64,000 nt of DNA. Origin: MFD01275-c22 sp963705885. Its GTDB lineage: Bacteria; Actinomycetota; Actinomycetes; JACCUZ01. Under the pieces are notes generated by a model, which was given only the letters and a program-made list of their open reading frames with translations, did no database searches and was not told the DNA's origin. A program made the position numbers and the translations under genes. Below are positions 57,702 through 64,000 of the stretch, one piece after another; the stretch's first letter is position 1; each line of letters opens with the position of its first letter. The DNA is taken from assembly GCA_963705885.1 (NCBI GenBank), contig OY970120.1, positions 1 through 64,000 of the forward strand, read 5' to 3'.

Positions 57702-58804
57702 CCGCGCCTCTTCTTCCGGGCGATGCGCACCAGGGCGGCGGTGCCGACGACCGCGACCGCCGCGCCCGCGCCGATGGTGGCGTCGCGCTTGCCGAGCCGC
57801 CGGGCGGCGAGCGCGTGGTGGCCGCTGACCTGCTCGAGGAGCAGGCCGAGCGCGGTGGGGTTGTCGTACGTCGGCCGCCAGCCGGTCGCCCGCAGCCGCG
57901 AGCTGGACACGACCCACGGGTGGACGACGTACTGCAGGTCGCTGGACGGGGTCGGGATGACGCCCAGCCGGTGCAGCCTCTCGGCGGTGCCGTAGGCGAT
58001 GGAGGCCGGCAGCTCGATGCGGCGCATCCCGGAGACCAGCTCGACGTCCTCCTGCTCCAGCCACCCCTCGCACCCGACGGTCACCGCGCCGGTGACCTGC
58101 CCGAGCGCGGCGGCTTCCAGCGCCGAGACCAGGTCGTCGACGTGGCAGAACTGCCACCGGGGGTGCGAGTCGCGCACGACGAGCAGCCGGGGCGCCTCGA
58201 AGTGCCGGGTGAGGACGCTGTCGACCCCGGGGCCGACGACGGTCGCCGGGCGCACCACGGTCACCTGCAGCCCGGGGTGGCTGCGCGGCGCCTGGCGGGC
58301 GAGCCGCTCCATCTCCAGCCAGTCCGAGAGGAGCCCGCCGTCCGGCACGGCCCGCAACGGCGCGTCGTCGTCGAGCGGGAGCGGGTTGTCGGGCAGCGCG
58401 CCGTAGACCATCGCCGAGGTGCACAGCACCACCCGGCGTACGCCGCTGGCGGCGGCCGCGGTGACCACCGTCTGGGCCGCCCGCACGTTGCGCTCACCGC
58501 GCTCGCGGCCGTCGCCGTCCACGGTCGTGTCGACGGCCAGGTGGACGACGGTGTCGACCTTGGCCATGCGGGCCGCGACCGCCGGGTCGCGGACGTCGAG
58601 CACGCGCCAGGTCACCCCCGGGACGTCGCCGCGCCGGTCGTCGAGCCCCACGACCTTGGCGACGTCGTCGTTGGCGACCAGCCGCTGCGCCAGTGCGGCA
58701 CCGATGCCCTCGGCGGCGCCGGTGACCGCGACGACGGGGCGGCGCGCGCGGCTGCTGCGCCCAGAGCGAACCGGCGGCTTCGGGTCCTCGGCGGGGGAAC
58801 TCAC
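57698..58804 (-). CDS. NAD-dependent epimerase/dehydratase-type SDR protein
   Basis: A 368-residue extended SDR. The nucleotide motif is VVAVTGAAEGIGAALAQRLV (TGxxxGIG), with DTVVHLAVDTTVDGDG and VVLCTSAMVYGALPD further on. A catalytic YxxxK is not obvious after the Ser/Met-Val-Tyr-Gly stretch. A basic tail RIARKKRRG ends the protein, after a hydrophobic segment AAVAVVGTAALVRI that may touch the membrane. It is coupled to moaE through a 4-base overlap. GTG 58804 is the start. Its role in cofactor synthesis is not established. Confidence 0.78.
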   Translation of the reverse strand: MSSPAEDPKPPVRSGRSSRARRPVVAVTGAAEGIGAALAQRLVANDDVAKVVGLDDRRGDVPGVTWRVLDVRDPAVAARMAKVDTVVHLAVDTTVDGDGRERGERNVRAAQTVVTAAAASGVRRVVLCTSAMVYGALPDNPLPLDDDAPLRAVPDGGLLSDWLEMERLARQAPRSHPGLQVTVVRPATVVGPGVDSVLTRHFEAPRLLVVRDSHPRWQFCHVDDLVSALEAAALGQVTGAVTVGCEGWLEQEDVELVSGMRRIELPASIAYGTAERLHRLGVIPTPSSDLQYVVHPWVVSSSRLRATGWRPTYDNPTALGLLLEQVSGHHALAARRLGKRDATIGAGAAVAVVGTAALVRIARKKRRG

Positions 58805-58942
58805 CGGGCCGTCACCACTGTTGGCGTAGTGGCTACGGTGGGATGCACAGCAGTCATGGTGCTCCCATCCTGCCAAGTCCGCCCGCCGGTCCACGTCGGC
58901 CGGGGACCCGACACGGAGGAGACCGTCGATGCGAGGCGAGCC

Positions 58943-60301
58943 GTGAGCAACTTCCCCTTCGGCTTCACCCCGGGCCCCGGCGAGGGCGAGGGTGGGGACC
59001 GTCCCGGCGGCGAGCCGTCGCCCACCGACCCCTTCGCCGCGATGTTCGGCGCGGGCGGCGGCGACATCGGCGCGGCGTTCCAGAACCTCGGCCGACTGCT
59101 CTCCTGGCAGGGCGGGCCGGTCAACTGGGACCTGGCCCGGGACGTGGCCCGCCAGGTCGTCGCGCAGGCCGGCGACCGCTCGGTCACGACCGCCGACCGT
59201 GAGCCGGTGCTCGACGCGGTGCGGCTCGCCGAGCTGTGGCTGGACTCGGCCACGGTCTTCCCCTCCGGTGCCTCCGGCGCGGTCGCGTGGAGCCGGGCCG
59301 AGTGGGTCGAGGCGACGATCCCCGCGTGGCAGGAGCTGGTCGACCCCGTCGCCGGACGCGTCGTCGAGTCGATGGGCACGATGCTGGCCGGCGAGGGCGG
59401 TCCGATGTCCCAGCTGGGACTGCCGCCGGAGCAGGTGCAGGCCATGTCGGCGATGACCGGGCCGCTGCAGCAGATGATGAAGAGTGTCGGCGGCGCGATG
59501 TTCGGCAGCCAGATCGGCCAGGCGATCGGCGGCCTCGCCGTCGAGGTCGTGGGCTCGACCGACGTCGGGCTGCCGCTCGCCCCCGCCGGCCGGGCGGCGC
59601 TGCTGCCCGCCAACGTCGCGGCGTTCGGCGAGGGCCTCGGGGTGTCCGCCGACCAGGTGCGCCTCTACCTCGCGCTGCGCGAGATGGCCCACCAGCGGCT
59701 GTTCGCGCACGTGCCGTGGCTGCGCGGCCACCTCGTCGAGGCGGTGGCCGCCTACGCCCGCGGCATCCACGTCGACACGGCGCGTCTCGAGGAGGCGCTG
59801 GGCAGCATCGACCCGACGAACCCCGAGTCCCTGCAGCAGGCGATGACCGGCGGGATGTTCGAGCCGGAGGACACCCCCGAGCAGACGGCGGCATTGGGCC
59901 GCCTCGAGACGGCGCTGGCTCTGGTCGAGGGCTGGGTCGACGAGGTCGTCGACGCCGCCGCGGCGCCGCACCTGCCGGCGGCCGCGGCGCTGCGCGAGAC
60001 GGTGCGGCGGCGCCGGGCCGGCGGGGGCCCGGCCGAGCAGACCTTCTCCTCGCTCGTGGGGCTCGAGCTGCGTCCGCGCCGGCTGCGCGAGGCGGCGGCC
60101 CTGTGGCGGGCGCTGCTCACCGAGCGCGACCAGGCGGGTCGCGAGGCGGTGTGGGCGCACCCCGACCTGATGCCGACCGGCGACGACCTCGACGACCCGG
60201 GAGCGTTCGCCGGCGGCGGGTCCGCGCCGCTGGACCTGTCGGGGCTCGACGACACCGAGGCCCCGCCGGAGCCGCCGCCGCCCACCACGCCGGACGCGTG
60301 A
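58943..60301 (+). CDS. Zinc-dependent metalloprotease of the DUF2342 type
   Basis: A 452-residue protein conserved in Actinomycetota (DUF2342, predicted zinc metalloprotease). The long helix with the zinc region is LALREMAHQRLFAHVPWLRGHLVEAV; Glu247 and His250 stand at the HExxH-like position (REMAHQ). Upstream is MMKSVGGAMFGSQIGQAIGGLA, a hallmark of the family, and the tail is acidic and Pro-rich. The exact protease activity is predicted, not shown. GTG 58943 is chosen. Its stop overlaps the start of the NUDIX gene (GTGA). Confidence 0.87.
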   Translation: MSNFPFGFTPGPGEGEGGDRPGGEPSPTDPFAAMFGAGGGDIGAAFQNLGRLLSWQGGPVNWDLARDVARQVVAQAGDRSVTTADREPVLDAVRLAELWLDSATVFPSGASGAVAWSRAEWVEATIPAWQELVDPVAGRVVESMGTMLAGEGGPMSQLGLPPEQVQAMSAMTGPLQQMMKSVGGAMFGSQIGQAIGGLAVEVVGSTDVGLPLAPAGRAALLPANVAAFGEGLGVSADQVRLYLALREMAHQRLFAHVPWLRGHLVEAVAAYARGIHVDTARLEEALGSIDPTNPESLQQAMTGGMFEPEDTPEQTAALGRLETALALVEGWVDEVVDAAAAPHLPAAAALRETVRRRRAGGGPAEQTFSSLVGLELRPRRLREAAALWRALLTERDQAGREAVWAHPDLMPTGDDLDDPGAFAGGGSAPLDLSGLDDTEAPPEPPPPTTPDA

Positions 60302-60864
60302 GCGACCTGCACGCCGACGCGCTGCGCGTCCTCACGACCTGGCGACCCGACGACGACAGGCAGGAGCGGCTGCGCGCGTCGTACGTCGAGCACCTGCGCG
60401 CCCACGACGACGGCGTGTGGCAGTCGTGCGTGCCGGCGCACCTCACGGCCAGCGTCCTGGTCCTCGACCACACGGCGCAGCGGGTGCTGCTGACGCTGCA
60501 CCGCAAGGGCGGCTTCTGGGCGCAGACGGGCGGTCACTGCGAGCCGGGCGACCCGACGCTGGCCGCCGCCGCGCTGCGCGAGGGCGTGGAGGAGTCGGGC
60601 ATCGCCGGTCTGCGGCTGCTGGCCGACGGCCCGGTCGAGCTCGACCGGCACGCGTTGTCCGGCGCGTTCGGCCGGTGCGGCGAGCACCTCGACGTGCGCT
60701 ACGCCGCCGTGGCGCCGACCGGGGCCGAGCCGATCGTCAGCGACGAGTCCGACGACGTGCGCTGGTTCGACGTCGACGCCCTTCCACCGGGCGCCGTCGA
60801 GGACCTGTCGTCGCTGGTCGCGCGGGCACAGGCGGCCGTCAGCCCGACAGCACGGCCCGGGTGA
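60298..60864 (+). CDS. NUDIX hydrolase
   Basis: A 188-residue protein. The Nudix box reads GGHCEPGDPTLAAAALREGVEESGI (about residues 79-103), with the pattern GX5EX7REUXEEXGU nearly intact: the closing helix has REGVEESG. A preceding HLTASVLVLDHTAQRVLLTLHRKGGFWAQ is the usual strand. It hydrolyses a nucleoside-diphosphate-linked compound. GTG 60298 overlaps the stop of the zinc protease gene. Its 3' end overlaps the convergent nucleotidyltransferase-like gene by 26 bases. Confidence 0.88.
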   Translation: MSDLHADALRVLTTWRPDDDRQERLRASYVEHLRAHDDGVWQSCVPAHLTASVLVLDHTAQRVLLTLHRKGGFWAQTGGHCEPGDPTLAAAALREGVEESGIAGLRLLADGPVELDRHALSGAFGRCGEHLDVRYAAVAPTGAEPIVSDESDDVRWFDVDALPPGAVEDLSSLVARAQAAVSPTARPG

Positions 60865-61450
60865 CGTCCCACCCTTCGAGGCCGGGGTCGAGCGCGTCGA
60901 GGTCGTCGGCGGAGCGCAGCCGGTGCCAGCCGGGCCCGACGGACACCGCCGTGCGCCGGGGCGCCGCGGCACGCAGCCTGGCCACGGCGTCGGGCGTGTC
61001 CAGGTCCACCCCGGTCGCCGTCACCCACGCCGGCACGTCGGCCGCGGTGGCCAGCGCGACCAGCCCGCCGCCGGCCGCGGGGAGCACCGCGACGTCGGCC
61101 GAGCCCAGGCCGCGGTGCAGCTTTCCCACCAGCAGCCCGGGCAGGTCGGGGGCGTCGGGGGCGAGGACCGTGACCTGGTCGGCACCGAGCCCGGCCAACG
61201 CGGTCAGCGCGGCCAGCGCGGCAGGCGCCGGTGCCTCGGCGACCGGTGGCAGCCGCAGCACCGGGGTGCCGGGCCACGTCAGGTCCGCCAGCGTGTCGGC
61301 GTCGGGGTCGTCGTCGTGCACGAGCAGGACAGGCTCGACGAGCGCCAGCCCCGCCACCGTCTCGTAGACGTCCTCGACCATCGCCGCCCGCAGCCGCCCG
61401 GCGGGGAACGCGCGCGGGGTGGCGAGCACCGCCACCAGGCGCCGGGTCAC
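60839..61450 (-). CDS. DUF2064/CofC-like nucleotidyltransferase-fold protein
   Basis: A 203-residue protein with a Rossmann-like nucleotidyltransferase layout: AVLATPRAFPAGRLRAAMVEDVYETVAG, VLLVHDDDPDADTLADLTWPG, VTVLAPDAPDLPGLLVGKLHRGL, VLPAAGGGLVALATAAD. The N-terminal LxxKxR signature of NTP transferases is altered and the family is best described as DUF2064-like. It is coupled to the YgjP-type peptidase gene upstream through a GTGA overlap. Function unknown. Confidence 0.65.
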   Translation of the reverse strand: MTRRLVAVLATPRAFPAGRLRAAMVEDVYETVAGLALVEPVLLVHDDDPDADTLADLTWPGTPVLRLPPVAEAPAPAALAALTALAGLGADQVTVLAPDAPDLPGLLVGKLHRGLGSADVAVLPAAGGGLVALATAADVPAWVTATGVDLDTPDAVARLRAAAPRRTAVSVGPGWHRLRSADDLDALDPGLEGWDVTRAVLSG

Positions 61451-62052
61451 CGCCCGGCGCCCGCCGGGTCATCGTCGGAGAGCCCGAGGCCGGCCGTCGC
61501 GGACACGCCCTCCAGGTAGCCGCGGGCCCGCTCGGTGCGCGGGTAACGCTCGACCTCGGCCCAGAAGTCGGGCCCGTGGCCCGGCACCAGAAGGTGCGCC
61601 AGCTCGTGGACCAGGACGTAGTCGACGACCCACGGCGGCATCCCCTGCAGGCGGGTGGACAGGCGGACCGTGCCGTCCACCGGGGTGCAGGAGCCCCACC
61701 GGCTGCCCTGGTTGGTGACCCACCGGACGCTGCTCGGCCGGGCCCGTCCGCCCAGGTGCTTGCGGGAGAGCTCGCGCGCCCGGGCGAGCAGCTCGTCGTC
61801 GCTGGGCCGCAGCCGGGCGTCCTGGCGGGCGAGGCGCTCGAGCATGACCGCCACCCACTGGCGCTCCTCGGCCCGGCTCATCCGCGCGGGGATGAGCACG
61901 ACCGTGCGGTCGCCGTCACGGTAGGCCGAGACGGTGCGGCGGCGGCGGGCGCTGCGCCGCACGTCGACGGTCGTCCCGGCCGGAGCGTCACCGGCGTCAC
62001 CCGCACCACCCGCGCCCTGCGCGTCGGGGGGTCGCACCCGTCGTGCTGTCAT
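61447..62052 (-). CDS. YgjP/SprT-like zinc metallopeptidase
   Basis: A 201-residue M48/YgjP-type protein. The zinc motif HELAH appears in YVLVHELAHLLVPGHGPDFW, with the third ligand His in GHGPDF. The N-terminal half has RWGSCTPVDGTVRLSTRLQ, typical of this family (the SRWGSC motif). It is cytosolic and probably acts in protein or RNA-associated proteolysis. The ATG at 62052 starts after a run of DnaA-box-like sequences on the other side of the gap. Confidence 0.88.
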   Translation of the reverse strand: MTARRVRPPDAQGAGGAGDAGDAPAGTTVDVRRSARRRRTVSAYRDGDRTVVLIPARMSRAEERQWVAVMLERLARQDARLRPSDDELLARARELSRKHLGGRARPSSVRWVTNQGSRWGSCTPVDGTVRLSTRLQGMPPWVVDYVLVHELAHLLVPGHGPDFWAEVERYPRTERARGYLEGVSATAGLGLSDDDPAGAGR

Positions 62053-62076
62053 GCCCGAAACGCTAGCGACTTTCTC

Positions 62077-62217
62077 GCGTCCACAGCCCGTGGACGACAT
62101 CGCCGCAGGTCAGCCGCGGTTCGGACGATGATCCACACCCTTGTCCACAGCGGTGTCGACAGGCTCTCCACAGCGTCACCCCGCGCGGTCAACACGATGT
62201 CCACAGCGCTGTCCACA
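62077..62217. promoter_or_regulatory. Cluster of six DnaA-box-like 9-mers
   Basis: Six same-orientation copies end in TCCACA: TGATCCACA (62,129), TTGTCCACA (62,141, the high-GC form of the DnaA box), ATGTCCACA (62,197) and CTGTCCACA (62,209), with weaker GCGTCCACA (62,077) and CTCTCCACA (62,164). The last two strong pairs are 12 bases apart. They occupy the 350-base gap (62,053-62,402) between the peptidase and enoyl-CoA hydratase genes, far from any dnaA or dnaN gene here. The rest of the gap holds nothing I could support. Confidence 0.5.
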
Positions 62218-62402
62218 GGCCATGTACCCCATCCCGCCGGTTCCGTTGACGCTGCCCGCCGACCGCTCCTAGCGTGCGCAGCAGACGAGGCCCTCGGGAC
62301 GACCGGCCGGCACGCTCGCAAGGGGAAGGCGAGCGGTCCGGCCGAGCGGTCCGGGGGCTTCGCCGTTGTCCGACGGCGCGGTCGCCCGTCCCCCTGCGCC
62401 GG

Positions 62403-63251
62403 TCAGCGGCCGGTGAAGCGGGGCGCCCGACGCTCGCGCTGGGCGAGCAGGCCCTCCTGCAGGTCCGCGGTGGCCAGCGTCACCGGCTGGGCGAGCGCCT
62501 CCCACTCCAGCGCCGCGTCGAACGTGGCGTGCCCGCCCGAGGCGAGCGCCCGCTTGGTGAGCCGGCTCGCGACCGGAGCGGTGGCGGCGACCGCGGAGGC
62601 GACCGAGAGCGCCTCCTCCAGGGCCGTCCCGTCGTCGACCGCGCGGTTGACCAGGCCCATCGACGCCGCCTCCGCGCCGGACACGATGCGCCCGGTGAGC
62701 AGCAGCTCGCGAGCCACGGCCAGTCCGGCGACCTCCGGCAGCAGCCACGTGCTCGCCATGCCCGGGTGCATGCCCAGGCTGGTGAACGGCACGCCGAGCC
62801 GGGCCGTGCGGGTGGCGTAGCGCAGGTCGCACGCCAGCGCGACGGCCAGCCCGGCCCCGATCGCGGGCCCGTTGACGGCCGCGATCGTCACCGCCTCGAG
62901 CTCGCGCACCGCGAGCCAGGTGCGGTAGAACGCGCCCATCCGGGCCCGCAGGTCGTCCACCGAGGCGTCGGGCTCGGCGCCGATCCAGGACAGGTCGCCT
63001 CCGGAGCAGAACGCGTCGCCGGTCCCCGTGACCACCACGGCCCGCACCGAGCGGTCCTCGCGCAGCGCGGCCATCGCCCGCCCCCAGGAGGCGGTCATCG
63101 CGGCGGACATCATGTTCCGCCGGTCCGGGAGGTCGAGGGTGACCAGCACGACGCCGTCCGCAGGGCGGTCCACCCGCAGGTCGGTCAAGTCGTCGAGCTT
63201 GTCCACCGTACGGTCGGAGGAGGCGCTCGCGGGGGTCTCGGAGGGGGTCAT
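62403..63251 (-). CDS. Enoyl-CoA hydratase/isomerase family protein
   Basis: A 282-residue crotonase. The CoA-binding oxyanion strand is VVVTGTGDAFCSGGDLSWIG (FCSGGDL), and the second is VTIAAVNGPAIGAGLAVALACDLRYA. One catalytic Glu position of typical enoyl-CoA hydratases (Glu144) is not clearly present in GMHPGMASTW; the loop has MHPGM, so isomerase, hydrolase or racemase-like activity is possible. ATG 63251 is chosen. It is divergent from the DUF5679 gene and lies alone on the minus strand. Confidence 0.85.
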   Translation of the reverse strand: MTPSETPASASSDRTVDKLDDLTDLRVDRPADGVVLVTLDLPDRRNMMSAAMTASWGRAMAALREDRSVRAVVVTGTGDAFCSGGDLSWIGAEPDASVDDLRARMGAFYRTWLAVRELEAVTIAAVNGPAIGAGLAVALACDLRYATRTARLGVPFTSLGMHPGMASTWLLPEVAGLAVARELLLTGRIVSGAEAASMGLVNRAVDDGTALEEALSVASAVAATAPVASRLTKRALASGGHATFDAALEWEALAQPVTLATADLQEGLLAQRERRAPRFTGR

Positions 63252-63390
63252 GCGCCCGAGGCTATCCACGCTCGCACCACGCTCAGCGACCCCGCCTCCC
63301 ACGATGCGCGCCGGGGCTGCTCTAGGGTGGCCCGCAGGTCCGGTGCCGGCACGTCCGCCGGACACGGGAACCCACGATCGAGGAGGACCT

Positions 63391-63549
63391 GTGGCTGAGA
63401 GCTACACCGGAGACGCCTACTGCGTGAAGTGCAAGGAGAAGCGCGACTTCACCGGCGAGGTCAAGGTCAGCGAGTCGGGTCGCCGCATGGCCCAGGGCAT
63501 CTGCCCCGTCTGCGGCACCAAGCTGAACCGCATCCTCGGCAAGGCCTGA
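63391..63549 (+). CDS. DUF5679 zinc-ribbon protein
   Basis: A 52-residue protein. Two CxxC knuckles, YCVKCKEKRDF and GICPVCGTKLNR, are placed to bind one zinc, with a basic Lys/Arg-rich middle. This is the conserved actinobacterial DUF5679 family of unknown function, possibly nucleic-acid or ribosome-associated. GTG 63391 follows GAGGAGG by 6 bases, a strong ribosome site. A strong hairpin terminator follows. Confidence 0.88.
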   Translation: MAESYTGDAYCVKCKEKRDFTGEVKVSESGRRMAQGICPVCGTKLNRILGKA

Positions 63550-63572
63550 CCTACCGAGGTACCCACGTCGTC

Positions 63573-63612
63573 CCGGAGGGGGCGGTCCCGTCACCGGGGC
63601 CGCCCCCTCCGG
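63573..63612 (+). terminator. Strong GC-rich hairpin after the DUF5679 gene
   Basis: A perfect 13-bp stem (CCGGAGGGGGCGG with its complement CCGCCCCCTCCGG) around a 14-base region that can pair further. It lies 24 bases after the stop and separates this gene from the peptidase gene. There is no T-run, as is usual in GC-rich actinomycete terminators. Confidence 0.65.
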
Positions 63613-63657
63613 CATGCACGGGCACGCGCCCGACCTGCGGCGCCCTAGGCTCTGGCC

Positions 63658-64000
63658 GTGACCGACTGGGCGGCGCGAGTGCTCGACGAGGTCGACGCGG
63701 GCGCGGGCGCGGCGGTGGCCCGGCTCGGCGAGCTCGTGCGGGTGCCCAGCCTCGGGGGCGCGGACGCCGAGCACGAGATCCAGGCGATGCTCGCGACCGA
63801 GCTGGGCGGGGCCGGCCTCGAGGTCGACCACTGGGCGCTGCCGCTGAACGAGCTGCTCGCCGAGCCGGACTTCCCCGGGGTCGAGGTGGAGCGCTCCGAG
63901 GCGTGGGGGCTCGTCGGCCGGCTGCCGGGACGCGGCGACGGGGCGAGCCTGATGCTCAACGGGCACGTCGACGTGGTGCCCACGGGCGACCTGTCCGCCT
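63658..64000 (+). CDS. M20-family metallopeptidase, cut by the window end
   Basis: The N-terminal ~114 residues of a peptidase of the M20 (ArgE/DapE/CPG2) type. GELVRVPSLGGADAEHEIQ is the typical opening, and LNGHVDVVPTGDLS near the end of the window gives the metal motif HVDVVP. These enzymes use two zinc ions to release a C-terminal amino acid or deacylate amino acids. The GTG at 63658 is the start (VTDWAARVLDEV). The rest lies beyond the window. Confidence 0.88.
   Translation, partial: MTDWAARVLDEVDAGAGAAVARLGELVRVPSLGGADAEHEIQAMLATELGGAGLEVDHWALPLNELLAEPDFPGVEVERSEAWGLVGRLPGRGDGASLMLNGHVDVVPTGDLSA

Noticed and set aside
1..64000. CRISPR arrays, insertion sequences, rRNA genes, further tRNAs
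   Set aside because: No regular direct repeats with spacers, no transposase motifs, and no second cloverleaf were seen on reading both strands.

Overview
The window is very GC-rich, starts many genes at GTG with strong AGGAGG-type ribosome sites, and carries families typical of Actinomycetota: UPF0182, a PPA1309-type protein, a DUF2342-type zinc protease, DUF5679, DUF5701, a PDZ/Lon-like protease and a GC-rich initiator tRNA. It reads as the chromosome of a soil- or plant-associated actinomycete (Nocardioides- or Geodermatophilus-like; genus not resolvable from sequence alone). No IS element, phage, CRISPR array or rRNA was seen.

Layout. 1-8.2 kb: a patchwork of small accessory or stress genes (GNAT, YccF, cupin, methyltransferases, PIG-L deacetylase, YciI, VOC), then a carboxymuconolactone-decarboxylase gene with an ECF41 sigma factor and a reductase. 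8.2-9.7 kb: a FAD monooxygenase. 10.1-20.5 kb: a nine-gene, mostly translationally coupled plus-strand operon (GMC oxidoreductase, metallophosphoesterase, alpha/beta hydrolase, acetoacetate-decarboxylase-like protein, membrane proteins, patatin, peptidoglycan-binding protein), probably acting on a lipid or sterol-like substrate. 20.5-28.4 kb: a class V PLP enzyme and a polyamine-type ABC transporter with a broken binding-protein gene, a divergent GntR regulator and a Cache-domain protein. 28.4-38.4 kb: a SAH-hydrolase-like enzyme, GGDEF protein, MarR, spermidine-synthase-like protein, PAS/GAF/PP2C phosphatase, ACC deaminase, a broken DUF5701 gene and a SNF2 helicase. 38.7-40.6 kb: a MerR-controlled merB operon without merA. 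40.8-48.8 kb: two more ECF41 sigma factors with their oxidoreductase, epimerase, decarboxylase, MBL and DoxX partners. 48.8-64 kb: conserved chromosome with initiator tRNA, BBE oxidoreductase with LuxR, UPF0182, PDZ protease, moaE, zinc protease, NUDIX, YgjP-type peptidase, enoyl-CoA hydratase and an M20 peptidase cut by the window end.

The most coherent system is regulatory. Three ECF41-type sigma factors, each with a fused SnoaL-like C-terminal domain, sit beside genes preceded by promoters of the form nnTCACA-N16-(C/T)GTC. Five such sites were found by eye, including a divergent pair whose two -35 elements form a perfect inverted repeat. The -35 sequence differs between the clusters (TGTCACA, CCTCACA, TCTCACA), suggesting that each paralogue reads its own variant. 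A second point is that the GMC oxidoreductase and the patatin of the 10-20 kb operon end in what looks like the same uncharacterised domain.

Several genes carry single-base indels or stops (potD, moaE, DUF5701, an unidentified fragment near 2 kb). They are either real decay or assembly errors, and resequencing would decide.
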